Source: Chlamydiales bacterium
GTDB taxonomy: Bacteria; Chlamydiota; Chlamydiia; Chlamydiales; Criblamydiaceae
NCBI GenBank assembly: GCA_024233575.1
Contig: JACKPN010000006.1
Coordinates: forward strand, 62,001-126,000
Direction: 5' to 3'
Length of the DNA: 64,000 bases
Every line of letters starts with the position of its first letter. Position 1 is the stretch's first letter. Of this stretch, positions 17,652 to 25,777 are shown piece by piece. The notes below the pieces were generated by a model that was given only the letters and a program-made list of their open reading frames with translations, was not told the DNA's origin and ran no database searches. The position numbers and the translations under genes are program-made.

Positions 17652-17705
17652 CGTGCCTCTCAAATTTGGCATCTCTTGTCAGTAAAAAAACTTACGTAGG
17701 TGGTA

Positions 17706-17735
17706 AGGATACCATTTAAATTGGTTTGGTGTCAA
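17706..17735 (-). promoter_or_regulatory. Promoter of the suf operon
   Basis: On the minus strand a perfect TTGACA (plus-strand 17730-17735) is followed after 18 bp by TATCCT (17706-17711), about 55 nt upstream of the sufB ATG. No clear IscR-type or Fur-type site was recognised. Confidence 0.55.
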
Positions 17736-17772
17736 AGGAAGCGTTTTTATATAAATTAAAATAATGTTTTTT
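17729..17772 (+). repeat. AT-rich upstream repeat, copy A
   Basis: A 44-bp stretch, beginning ggtgtcaaaggaag and ending in an ataatg-T-rich part, recurs with about 80% identity by eye at 18349-18391. Each copy lies 100-140 bp upstream of a small plus-strand gene (17865 and 18453). This copy also overlaps the divergent suf promoter's -35. Confidence 0.6.
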
Positions 17773-17864
17773 ATTGTCTTTTTAAATAAAAACAACTAAT
17801 ATCTACCTATGTTGTTTTTAATGTTCTAAAAACCAACAACACACTAACTATTTATAGGAAGAAA

Positions 17865-18140
17865 ATGGGTTTATCAATTGGAGTCACAGTACCTTTAGCG
17901 GCAGCGGCAGGATTCAGCACAGGAGTCCTTGTAACCGATACACGTCAGCTGTTCCAAGAAAAAGTAACGGCGACCAAAATCGCTAACATCTTTGCTGACA
18001 TTTTTATGTGTATAGGAACAGCATTGTCCTTTTCAGGAATTTTCACAGGAATTGCCCCTCTTTGGATCGCCGGCCTCTGCATACTAGGCGCAGGAGCTGT
18101 TTGCCGTTGCGCTTTGGAAATAATCTCCCGAAAGGTTTAG
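17865..18140 (+). CDS. Small hydrophobic membrane protein
   Basis: 91 residues with an N-terminal Gly/Ala-rich hydrophobic stretch and two further hydrophobic segments around residues 45-62 and 64-83, separated by a Gly-Ile turn. The C terminus is positively charged. The SD AGGAAG lies about 6 nt upstream of ATG 17865, supporting translation. It stands alone in an AT-rich stretch downstream of the duplicated upstream element. The hairpin topology resembles small Inc-like proteins; no family was recognised. The peptide 'ATKIAN' near residue 36 also occurs in the short frame at 18453, hinting at a local duplication. Confidence 0.6.
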   Translation: MGLSIGVTVPLAAAAGFSTGVLVTDTRQLFQEKVTATKIANIFADIFMCIGTALSFSGIFTGIAPLWIAGLCILGAGAVCRCALEIISRKV

Positions 18141-18348
18141 AAATAATCCACACCGCTACGTTTATGCTCCGGCAGCTAAATGGGTATTCCCCATGAACGG
18201 ATTTCTGTGACAATAGAGCTGCTTGCAAAATTTCCCTTACCTCTCTGAATTGCGAAGCTAACCGGTAGCTTTCTGGTATTCCAAAGCCCCGTAACATCCG
18301 GCGACATCATAGGCAACATTATCACTGTTTAGGACTACCGTTGTTTCT

Positions 18349-18391
18349 GTGTCAAAAGAAGTCTTTAATATAAAAATAAAATAATGTCTTA
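18349..18391 (+). repeat. AT-rich upstream repeat, copy B
   Basis: Second copy of the element at 17729-17772, sharing gtgtcaaa(a/g)gaag and atataaa..taaaataatgt. It lies about 60 bp upstream of the short frame at 18453, in a 312-bp stretch (18141-18452) in which I see no other gene. Confidence 0.6.
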
Positions 18392-18452
18392 CTCTTATAT
18401 AAAACAGACATCTCTGCTATAATAATGTGATTATTTATTTTTTTGGTTAGTT

Positions 18453-18644
18453 ATGACAAACATAAAATTCTACGGTAATAACAATTACATATTCGACAAA
18501 TATAAAATTTACAACCCGTCTGTAATAACCAGATTTGTTCCTTTGAACAATGAAGTAAAACAAGACAAAGCAACAAAAATTGCCAATTTCTGCTTTTCAA
18601 CCTCTATTCAATATAAAAAACGGAGTATAGTATGCTACCACTAG
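18453..18644 (+). CDS. Short hypothetical frame, possibly a decayed paralogue
   Basis: 63 codons of AT-rich sequence with no convincing Shine-Dalgarno. The segment 'KATKIAN' at residues ~39-45 matches 'TATKIAN' of the membrane protein at 17865 at a similar offset, and both have the repeated upstream element. Unlike that protein, there are no clear membrane segments. It overlaps the next gene by 13 nt. It could be a degenerate copy or not translated at all. Confidence 0.25.
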   Translation: MTNIKFYGNNNYIFDKYKIYNPSVITRFVPLNNEVKQDKATKIANFCFSTSIQYKKRSIVCYH

Positions 18645-19381
18645 ATACTACCAACACATTAAGATCTCTAATAAGCTCTGAATCATATTCGCAATTCAAA
18701 AACAGGGTAAACATACTATCGACTATAGCCAGCGAGAGAGTATCTGTAGAATTGAAAATCGCGTTGTGGGTCTTAAATAATCGTGATCAGTTTTATACCA
18801 CCGACTGTTTTCTGCTCTTGCGTTTAGAACGCACACTACAAAAACTGGACAAAACCTGCAAAGTTCCCCATCTAAAGGAAGCTATAGAGAAGGTTTTCAC
18901 AAATCCAAACTGCCAATTTATTTTCGGATTTACTGAAGATACAAACAAAGATCTATGCCCTAAGATGTCCCTACAAGAAAGAGGGTATGTCCACTACTTC
19001 TGCGGGCTTTTTGAAAATGCTGAAACTTTCTTGAATCTCTTCCCTATAAAGGATCGTACATTCGATAATCTAGAACCGATATTTTTGTTTTTCGAAGATC
19101 TGAAAACAATTTCGAAATGCGAGCAAAGCTTTGGAAGCATCATGGTCAACCTGATCGAAACCATTGCCCCGAAGGAAGGTCGCGTTGCTGCAGCTGCAAA
19201 AGTCTTCCCGGCGCTTAGTAAGCTTGTTACCGATGATCATGAGCTACCTGGGCTGATAGAAACACTATCTTCCCTTTCTATGGAATCTCGTAGTAATCCT
19301 GACAACATCAGTAAATCTCTTCAACAAAATAGGCGAAATGCACAACCGTTTTTTGCAGCGCATCACTCCGAAGTCATTTGA
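18632..19381 (+). CDS. Hypothetical protein, mostly helical
   Basis: 249 residues, no signal peptide, no transmembrane helix, high Leu/Glu/Lys content and several cysteines. A GGAG ribosome-binding site lies about 7 nt upstream of ATG 18632. The C terminus is Ser/Asn/Gln-rich and probably disordered. Codons are more AT-rich than in the neighbouring housekeeping genes. No domain recognised. The isolated position and AT bias are typical of lineage-specific chlamydial proteins, and an effector is possible but unsupported by motif. Confidence 0.6.
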   Translation: MLPLDTTNTLRSLISSESYSQFKNRVNILSTIASERVSVELKIALWVLNNRDQFYTTDCFLLLRLERTLQKLDKTCKVPHLKEAIEKVFTNPNCQFIFGFTEDTNKDLCPKMSLQERGYVHYFCGLFENAETFLNLFPIKDRTFDNLEPIFLFFEDLKTISKCEQSFGSIMVNLIETIAPKEGRVAAAAKVFPALSKLVTDDHELPGLIETLSSLSMESRSNPDNISKSLQQNRRNAQPFFAAHHSEVI

Positions 19382-19425
19382 TACAATTGTCGCTTCTAAC
19401 AACTTAAACAGCGATAACAACCATG

Positions 19426-20436
19426 TTATCCAATGATAAACCAAGTTGCCAGCCCTAGATATACGGCAGTAGCGATGGTATCGGCAAACATCAACGCAAC
19501 GGGCCCGGCTGCAACGGTGGGGTCCAAACGTATTCCGTGAATCAAGACAGGGACAACGACACCGATAGTCGCTGAGATCACCATCGATACGCAGATGCTA
19601 ATGGCAATGACAAGATAAGGCAGTTCGTCCCCGTGCAACAGGTAGGCGAGCCCTTCGACGGCAAGGCCGGCAGTGACGCCGAGAAGCAAGGCTGTTTTCA
19701 TCTCCTGAAACATCCGCCTGCCAACATCGCCCCAGGGCACTTTCTTGCGATGCAGAAAAACAAGGCTCAATGTCATCGCCTGCATCGAGATCGATTCGCT
19801 AAGTGTAAGAACGAGAGGGATGAACATGGCCAATAAAATAACCAGCGAAAGAACCTCACGAAAATAGCCGGCAATAGCAGCGCAGGCAAAACCGGCGATC
19901 AAATTTCCGGCAAGCCAAGGCATCCGCGAGATATATCCTGCAGCCACGCCCTGACGCTGGCCTTGGTCTAGAGAGATCCCGATCAACTGAAAGATATCGT
20001 CATACATCATCTGCCGCTCTTTCAACGACTGAGCTGTCGTTGTATCGGTACGCATCTCAATGATACCAGAGAAATGCTTCTCTTTATCGACAACGGGGAG
20101 ACCGGCAAGGCGATGTTCACGCATGATACGCACCGCCTCTTCTACCTTAGTATCAATATCGACACAGATCACTAGCGGGTCCATTACATCGCCGATCAAC
20201 GTATCCGGCTTGCTGAAAAGCAGATGATGCGAAGAAACGACACCGGCGAGTTTATTCTCATCGTCAACAACATAAAAATACCTTAGCTGCACTTCTTCGT
20301 CGATGCTGCGCAAGTGATCGACCGCCTGCTGAACGTTCCAATTCACATACAGCGGCGGCATGGAATGGCCAAGATATTCGCTGACTTTTTTGCGTAGATC
20401 GAGAGTTGGCAGATCGGATTGTACATTAACGCGCAT
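19426..20436 (-). CDS. mgtE: MgtE-family Mg2+ transporter lacking the N domain
   Basis: 336 residues from ATG 20436: a pair of CBS domains (residues ~35-145; 'LVICVDIDTKVEEAVRIMREHRLAGLPVVDKE') and then about five transmembrane helices of the MgtE channel. The latter include 'FIPLVLTLSESISMQAMTL' and the ion-pore motif region 'VVVPVLIHGIRLDPTVAAGPVAL'. Canonical MgtE proteins (~450 aa) carry an additional N-terminal MgtE_N superhelical domain that contributes to Mg2+ gating; here it is absent or reduced to ~30 residues. The start codon abuts the stop of the BatD-like gene, making it the last gene of the moxR operon. Confidence 0.85.
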   Translation of the reverse strand: MRVNVQSDLPTLDLRKKVSEYLGHSMPPLYVNWNVQQAVDHLRSIDEEVQLRYFYVVDDENKLAGVVSSHHLLFSKPDTLIGDVMDPLVICVDIDTKVEEAVRIMREHRLAGLPVVDKEKHFSGIIEMRTDTTTAQSLKERQMMYDDIFQLIGISLDQGQRQGVAAGYISRMPWLAGNLIAGFACAAIAGYFREVLSLVILLAMFIPLVLTLSESISMQAMTLSLVFLHRKKVPWGDVGRRMFQEMKTALLLGVTAGLAVEGLAYLLHGDELPYLVIAISICVSMVISATIGVVVPVLIHGIRLDPTVAAGPVALMFADTIATAVYLGLATWFIIG

Positions 20437-20437
20437 A

Positions 20438-21463
20438 CTATGTGGCCTTATCGATAAACTGGCGTGCCGCCCCTTGCGCAAGATCACACTCGTTGACGGA
20501 AGGGCTATACCGGGCGAACTTTACCTTGTCGGCACGTTCCAGAAAGCGCTTCAAAGAATCGACAGTCTCTTTATTGAACTGTTTTGCTTTGATGCATTCA
20601 CGAAGGAACTCTTGCGTTGTCATCGTCGGTGCGTGCATGCCGAAACCTTCTTCGATATACTGTCGAACGGTATCGGTAAGCCTGATGTAATACGCCTCGA
20701 AGCAGCCATTCTCCGGCAGTTGTTCGCTGCGCAGTGTTTGGAGACGCTCCATCGCTTTCGCCTTGGCTGTTTTCACTGTATGGTACGGCAGCTTCACCTG
20801 CTGCCGGCGTTTTTTCATCAGCCAATACAGCATGCCAATAAGTGTTGCCAATGCAAGCCAGCTCCAAGGAAAGGTATGCTCGCGCAGCAGGAAAACGTTA
20901 GCTTTTGCCTGCGATTCAAGTCGTTCAGGATCATCTTCCCACTTGAGCTTGTTTTTTGCATCCATCGTGATGGGAAGCTTGGTGTTGAGAGGCAGCAGCG
21001 CTGCGATCTTTCCGGGATAGCTGTCGGTCACCGTTGGCATCGTCACTTCAATGGGAAACACGCCCGTGTACAGCGTGACGGGATCGCCTTTTCCATCTTC
21101 GGCTTCGTAGAGAATATCTTTAAAGCTTAAAAGAAAATCGCCGGGATATTCAGGATCGAGAGTATAGATCAGTCTTTGAATATTATGCTCCTGCTCAACA
21201 ACCTCTTCTGACATCAATACAAAAGGGGCGGGCCCCAGGCCGTTATAGCTGAGAAGATTTCTGCGCATGAGATCACGATTGGCGCGATACCCTTGAGGGG
21301 CTGTTAGAACGATGGTTACCGCCAGTTTCTGTTCGACTCCAACGGCGGCTCCGCTGACATCAATGACAGCAGAAAAACCGCGGCCATTGCCGCCTTCCCA
21401 GGCAACAGAGCCTAGCAGGCATGCAGGAAATAGTGTCAGTGTCAGAAGTATCTTATGTCCCAT
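20438..21463 (-). CDS. BatD-like membrane protein (MoxR/DUF58 operon)
   Basis: 341 residues with an N-terminal signal peptide (MGHKILLTLTLFPACLLG) and a beta-rich periplasmic region up to about residue 195. One transmembrane helix follows (WSWLALATLIGMLYWLM), then a cytoplasmic helical domain with 'EYY'-type helices and a short TPR-like C terminus. This is the plan of BatD/DUF4381 proteins encoded with MoxR ATPases and DUF58 proteins. It is separated from the DUF58 gene by 63 nt and directly precedes mgtE. I infer an envelope-associated partner of the MoxR/DUF58 module; substrate unknown. Confidence 0.65.
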   Translation of the reverse strand: MGHKILLTLTLFPACLLGSVAWEGGNGRGFSAVIDVSGAAVGVEQKLAVTIVLTAPQGYRANRDLMRRNLLSYNGLGPAPFVLMSEEVVEQEHNIQRLIYTLDPEYPGDFLLSFKDILYEAEDGKGDPVTLYTGVFPIEVTMPTVTDSYPGKIAALLPLNTKLPITMDAKNKLKWEDDPERLESQAKANVFLLREHTFPWSWLALATLIGMLYWLMKKRRQQVKLPYHTVKTAKAKAMERLQTLRSEQLPENGCFEAYYIRLTDTVRQYIEEGFGMHAPTMTTQEFLRECIKAKQFNKETVDSLKRFLERADKVKFARYSPSVNECDLAQGAARQFIDKAT

Positions 21464-21526
21464 AGCATTGCAGGTATTATGTCCCGCCTCAGATTTGCAA
21501 TTTCAAAATTTTATTGGAAGGAAAAA

Positions 21527-22408
21527 TCAATGTCTAATGCGACGCATCTTGAAAAATTTTCGAAGGGGCTCTGTATAGGAGGTGTGACTATCGATCTCAA
21601 TATAGCCGGCGCCAACACTAAGAAAGCGCTCTTTGTTCTGCGCCAACCGTTCTATAGCATGGTCGGCATAGCGGCGGACAAAGTCGGAGTCGGAAGTATC
21701 TATCACGCGGAGCTCTCCCGTTTCAGCATCGCGCACCTCGAGCAATCCTAAGTCAGGCAATGTCCATTCTATTGGATCGTTCACACTGATAGCGATCAGG
21801 TCATCATGTTTCGCTGCTGTGGCGATGACGCTTTTGGGGACGTCGCAGAGGAAGTCTGAGATCAGGAACGCCACACAGCTGCGCTTCTGCACCGACCCCA
21901 AGAAGCGGACAGCCTTCTCTATTGAAGTGCCGCGACCATGAGGACGGAACAGCAACAGTTCACGGATCACCCGCAAAACATGGCGCGTTCCTTTCCTTGG
22001 CGGAATATACATTTCGATGCTATCGCTGAAGAGGATCAGCCCTACCTTGTCGCTGTTCTCAATAGCAGTGAATGCCAGAACAGCGCCGATCTCGGCGATC
22101 ATCTCGCTTTTCAACCGCTCGCCCGTTCCGCATCGCGACGATGCCGAAACATCAACAACAAGCATTACTGTCAGCTCGCGTTCCTCATGGTAAGTCTTGA
22201 TGAAGGGATGGTTCATGCGCGCTGTGACATTCCAGTCGATTGCGCGCACATCATCGCCTCTCTGGTATGCGCGCACTTCGTCGAACTCCATTCCCTGTCC
22301 TTTAAATGCCGAGCGGTAGAGGCCAACCATAATATCGCTGGCAAGGCGGTTGGTCTCTATCTGTATTCTGCGAATCTGCTTGAAGACCTCTTGCGGTATC
22401 GTCGACAC
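21527..22408 (-). CDS. DUF58 (vWA-like) protein
   Basis: 293-residue DUF58 family protein. Hallmarks are 'GMEFDEVRAYQRGDDVRAIDWNVTARMNHPFIKTYHEERE' (landmark, residues ~35-75) with the MIDAS-like 'VVDVSASSRCG', and 'FLISDFL' further on. It starts with GTG immediately after the moxR stop. DUF58 proteins are thought to be clients or adaptors of MoxR AAA+ ATPases, together with BatA/BatD-type membrane proteins. Confidence 0.92.
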   Translation of the reverse strand: MSTIPQEVFKQIRRIQIETNRLASDIMVGLYRSAFKGQGMEFDEVRAYQRGDDVRAIDWNVTARMNHPFIKTYHEERELTVMLVVDVSASSRCGTGERLKSEMIAEIGAVLAFTAIENSDKVGLILFSDSIEMYIPPRKGTRHVLRVIRELLLFRPHGRGTSIEKAVRFLGSVQKRSCVAFLISDFLCDVPKSVIATAAKHDDLIAISVNDPIEWTLPDLGLLEVRDAETGELRVIDTSDSDFVRRYADHAIERLAQNKERFLSVGAGYIEIDSHTSYTEPLRKFFKMRRIRH

Positions 22409-23398
22409 TTATGGCACCAGAACTTTTTCGAAAATTCTGTCGATGATCATGTCGGGAGTGATATCTTCCGCTTCCGCTTCGTAGGAGCGGCGCAAGCGGT
22501 GGCGCAGGATGTTATGAGCTACTGCCTTGACATCATGTGGTGTGACATAGCCACGGCCGGAGAGAAAAGCATGCGCTTTCGAGGCTACTTGAAATGCTAG
22601 GCTGGCACGCGGTGACGCGCCATAAAGGAGCAAACCGGCAATATCGACTCCATATTCTTCAGGATAACGGGTAGCGAAGACAATGCCGAGGATGTAGTCG
22701 ATAATTTTATCGTCGATATAGATAGCATTGACAAGGGCACGTGTTGCAATAATCTGTTCACCGGTAAGCTTGGGCGACACCATCGGTTTATTACCTGCTC
22801 CCATCCGCTTCATAATCTCTTTCTCTTCGTCGACGGTGGGATAGTCGATTTTCAACTTCATCATAAAACGGTCGGTCTGCGCTTCGGGAAGAGGATAAGT
22901 GCCTTCCTGCTCGATAGGGTTCTGTGTTGCCAGAACAAGGTAGGGCTCGCCAGCTTTAAATGTCTGGCCGGCAATGGTCACCTGCCGTTCCTGCATCACC
23001 TCCAACAGTGCCGCCTGCACCTTGGCAGGCGCGCGGTTGATCTCGTCAGCCATCAGGATGTTCGTGAAAATGGGACCTTTCTTGACCGTAAAAGTCCCGT
23101 CTTTAGGGTTATATACTTGCGTGCCGATCAAGTCGGCAGGGAGGAGGTCTGGAGTAAACTGGATTCGTTTGAATTCGCATTGAACCACTTGCGCCAAAGT
23201 GCTGACGGCAAGTGTCTTGGCGAGACCGGGAAGACCTTCGACGAGGATATGACCGTCGGCAAGCAGGGCGATGAGCAGTCCATTCACCACATCCTCTTGG
23301 CCAACAATAACTTTAGCTATTTCTTCTTTAGCATCAAGGAACTTTCCGTTTGCACTTTTGACCTTCTCGGTCAGCATATCGATATCCAATGCCATCAT
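22409..23398 (-). CDS. moxR: MoxR-family AAA+ ATPase
   Basis: About 329 residues with Walker A 'EGLPGLAKTLAV', Walker B 'NILMADEINRAPAKVQAALLEVMQE', sensor 1 'LATQNPIEQEGTYPLPEAQTDRF' and a C-terminal lid domain ending in 'DRIFEKVLVP'. This is a standard MoxR chaperone-like ATPase heading the operon moxR-DUF58-BatD-like-mgtE. The ATG at 23398 follows GAGG at a plausible distance; an upstream TTG is less likely. Confidence 0.93.
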   Translation of the reverse strand: MMALDIDMLTEKVKSANGKFLDAKEEIAKVIVGQEDVVNGLLIALLADGHILVEGLPGLAKTLAVSTLAQVVQCEFKRIQFTPDLLPADLIGTQVYNPKDGTFTVKKGPIFTNILMADEINRAPAKVQAALLEVMQERQVTIAGQTFKAGEPYLVLATQNPIEQEGTYPLPEAQTDRFMMKLKIDYPTVDEEKEIMKRMGAGNKPMVSPKLTGEQIIATRALVNAIYIDDKIIDYILGIVFATRYPEEYGVDIAGLLLYGASPRASLAFQVASKAHAFLSGRGYVTPHDVKAVAHNILRHRLRRSYEAEAEDITPDMIIDRIFEKVLVP

Positions 23399-23451
23399 CA
23401 AACCGCCTCTGTTCTCTCGATGCCACTATAGCGGTTCCAAAAAAAATGTCC

Positions 23452-24366
23452 CTACTTTTTGTTACTCAAGCGTTCCATTTTTGCGATCGCCAACTGACTA
23501 AGCCTGCAATCGACTCTTTCCAAATTCTCCTGAACCAAGGAATAAACGGATTTTTTCCACTCCTTATAAAAAAACTCCGCTTTTTCGTAGCACGCTTTCG
23601 GCTTAAGTTCAGAGTGTTCTGTCAATAATTCAAAAAATAACGCTACAAGAACACTTCTTTTAACCTGCTTCATCCAGCAGTTGCCGATACGCTGAGGCTT
23701 TTTCTTCGCTTTTGTTAACAAATCGAGTCCTTCCAGAAGGCGTACCGAATGAATATCGAGATCTTTTAGAAAAATTTTCTGATATCTCTCATGATATTTT
23801 TCCGGAGAGTGAAGGCTTCTATCGTGGAATATGGCATTCGTAGCTTCATGGGACGTGCTCAATTTCGCTAGCTGTAGCGTCTCGACACGTTCCTCCAGAT
23901 CCTTCCAATTGTCATAGACAGTGGCATAAAAGGGAAACGGCTTGCCCGAAGAGTCAATGATTACCTCAAAACGGGGAGTGTTAGGATTCCATTCTTTTGT
24001 TACTGTTCCATGCAGACGGACCGCAGAATGACGATGCCAGAATCCGGAAATACTCATATCAAGGTAGGATCGTGGGAGCGTATTTTCAACATCTGCAGGT
24101 AAAAAAGATCGTACAGCCTTCTTTATGCTCTGAGTAAAATCAGGAAAGCGAACCGCCTGCTCATCGGCAAATTTCAGAAAGGTGAAGCGCACCCAGCGGA
24201 ACCCTAGCTCATGGGTGTTCCCTTCTTCACCAAGGTATCCGTCCTTGTTGCCGATGCTGAGAAAACCGGCCACGGCAGCGGAAAATCGCTCTTGCCTTTC
24301 AATTCTTGCCCAATCATGATACGGGTCATTGACTGGCGTATGATGATAACTACATTGATAATGCAT
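23452..24366 (-). CDS. Hypothetical protein with GNCW motif
   Basis: 304 residues, soluble, rich in aromatic residues and His in the N-terminal third. A conserved-looking segment 'IGNCWMKQVKRSVLVALFFEL' (residues ~240-260) places an Asn-Cys-Trp at the start of a helix, an arrangement seen in some cysteine hydrolases and bacterial effectors. Without an identifiable His/Asp partner I do not call an activity. The C terminus is helical and charged. It is transcribed towards moxR, with 50 nt between its stop and the upstream end of that gene. Confidence 0.55.
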   Translation of the reverse strand: MHYQCSYHHTPVNDPYHDWARIERQERFSAAVAGFLSIGNKDGYLGEEGNTHELGFRWVRFTFLKFADEQAVRFPDFTQSIKKAVRSFLPADVENTLPRSYLDMSISGFWHRHSAVRLHGTVTKEWNPNTPRFEVIIDSSGKPFPFYATVYDNWKDLEERVETLQLAKLSTSHEATNAIFHDRSLHSPEKYHERYQKIFLKDLDIHSVRLLEGLDLLTKAKKKPQRIGNCWMKQVKRSVLVALFFELLTEHSELKPKACYEKAEFFYKEWKKSVYSLVQENLERVDCRLSQLAIAKMERLSNKK

Positions 24367-24378
24367 CCTTGCTCCTTG

Positions 24379-24408
24379 TTGCTAAGAACATCATTTTAGC
24401 AATACAAT
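24379..24408 (+). promoter_or_regulatory. Promoter of carbonic anhydrase gene
   Basis: TTGCTA (24379-24384) and TACAAT (24403-24408) are separated by 18 bp, 50 nt upstream of the can start. The TTGCTAA/TTAGCAA pair in the spacer region also forms a short inverted repeat. Confidence 0.45.
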
Positions 24409-24458
24409 GTAAACGGAAATGAAAGAGTTTGTTAAAATTTGATTAAGGACATACTTGC

Positions 24459-25097
24459 ATGCGCGTATTAAAACATCTTTTCGATAATAACCGCCGCTGG
24501 GCGGAAGGCAAGCTTCAGCAAAATCCTGAAACCTTCCGCAGACTTTCGGAAAAGCAAACGCCGAAATATCTTTGGTTCGGCTGCTCCGACAGCCGCATTC
24601 CCGCCAATGAAATCCTCGGACTGGAGCCGGGAGAACTTTTTGTCCATCGCAACATTGCCAATCTCTTCCCACATACCGACTTCAACTGCCTATCGGTTTT
24701 ACAGTATGCTGTCGACTATCTGAACGTGGAACATATCATCGTCTGCGGCCATTACGGCTGCGGCGGTGTCGCAGCGGCAATGGAAAATGCGCAGTTCGGC
24801 CTTGTCGACAACTGGCTGAGGATCATCCGCGATGTCTACTTTCGAGAAAAAGATGCATTGGAAGATATTATTGACGAAAATCTCAGATACCAACGGCTTG
24901 TTGAGCTGAATGTCCTCTATCAGGTGATGAACATATGCTATACCACAATCGTACAAAACGCTTGGGCAAATGGCAAAAGCTTGACGGTGCATGGATGGGT
25001 ATATGACCTGGAAACCGGTCTACTTAAAGATCTCGACTGCTGCATCTCGTCGATAAACCAGATCGAAAACGCCTACAACACATTAAAGCTGCATTAA
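24459..25097 (+). CDS. can: Beta-class carbonic anhydrase
   Basis: Zinc enzyme interconverting CO2 and bicarbonate. Zn ligands Cys42 (in FGCSDSRIPA), His98 and Cys101 (in CGHYGCGG) and the Asp44-Arg46 dyad are all present, as in E. coli Can. The 212 residues match the family. AAGGA is about 9 nt upstream of the ATG. Its stop is directly followed by the ATG of an outer-membrane-barrel gene, so the two are probably co-translated. No signal peptide, so cytoplasmic; it supplies bicarbonate for carboxylation reactions. Confidence 0.95.
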   Translation: MRVLKHLFDNNRRWAEGKLQQNPETFRRLSEKQTPKYLWFGCSDSRIPANEILGLEPGELFVHRNIANLFPHTDFNCLSVLQYAVDYLNVEHIIVCGHYGCGGVAAAMENAQFGLVDNWLRIIRDVYFREKDALEDIIDENLRYQRLVELNVLYQVMNICYTTIVQNAWANGKSLTVHGWVYDLETGLLKDLDCCISSINQIENAYNTLKLH

Positions 25098-25763
25098 ATG
25101 AAGCTGCTACTCCTTTTCATTCTTACCATCGCTTTCCAATCAGCTCATGCAAGGGGGTATATTACGCCGCATGCCGGCGTAAGCTATGTACAAAGTGTTG
25201 ATGAAGTGCTCCAGATTCCCTTAGGAAACGCCGGCATTAGCTCTCTTGTGAGCTGCAAAGGCACGTTTGAACCGGGATGCGCAATCGGATGCGCTACCGG
25301 ATATCAATGCAATCATTATCGGATTGAAATCGACTATACCCATTCACGTAACGAGCTCTACCGTATGGTAAGTGAATTGGATCCTGAAAGAGACCAAAGT
25401 TACCACTTCTACTCAGGGTTTATCGAAACGGATCAGCTGATGCTAAATGGCTGTTATCAATTGGGTATATGTTCGCCATTCACCCCATATTTAGGAGCTG
25501 GGATTGGTTATGTCAGACTTTCGACCGAACAAATCTTAGGGTTCACCTTTTTTGACGGTGAAACCGTCAATGAAAACGTTCACTGCTTTGGATATAACCT
25601 TAAAGCCGGCGTCGACTACTGCATCAACGAACGAGTCAGATTCAACATCTTCTACTCGTTTACCGACCTAAACCAAGTGAATCTGAAGGACCTACTGGGC
25701 AACTCATTTGCCATCTACTTCCGTATGCATTGCCTGAACGCTGGGCTTCAACTGAGCTATTGA
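25098..25763 (+). CDS. Outer-membrane beta-barrel protein
   Basis: 221 residues with a clear signal peptide (MKLLLLFILTIAFQSAHARG). Alternating hydrophobic/polar strands with many aromatic residues follow, e.g. 'YRIEIDYTHSRNELYRMV', 'PYLGAGIGYVRLS', 'YNLKAGVDYCINERVRFNIFY'. It ends in 'CLNAGLQLSY', a typical barrel last strand with a C-terminal aromatic. The pattern fits an eight-stranded OmpA/Opacity-type barrel. Its six cysteines are more than usual for such barrels but fit the disulfide-rich chlamydial envelope. It starts immediately after the carbonic anhydrase stop. Confidence 0.7.
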   Translation: MKLLLLFILTIAFQSAHARGYITPHAGVSYVQSVDEVLQIPLGNAGISSLVSCKGTFEPGCAIGCATGYQCNHYRIEIDYTHSRNELYRMVSELDPERDQSYHFYSGFIETDQLMLNGCYQLGICSPFTPYLGAGIGYVRLSTEQILGFTFFDGETVNENVHCFGYNLKAGVDYCINERVRFNIFYSFTDLNQVNLKDLLGNSFAIYFRMHCLNAGLQLSY

Positions 25764-25777
25764 CTGATCGAAAGGTA

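Noticed and set aside
19413..19430. GATAAC/GTTATC inverted repeat between convergent genes
   Set aside because: 6-bp stem without a T-run, and it overlaps the mgtE stop codon. Too weak to call a terminator.
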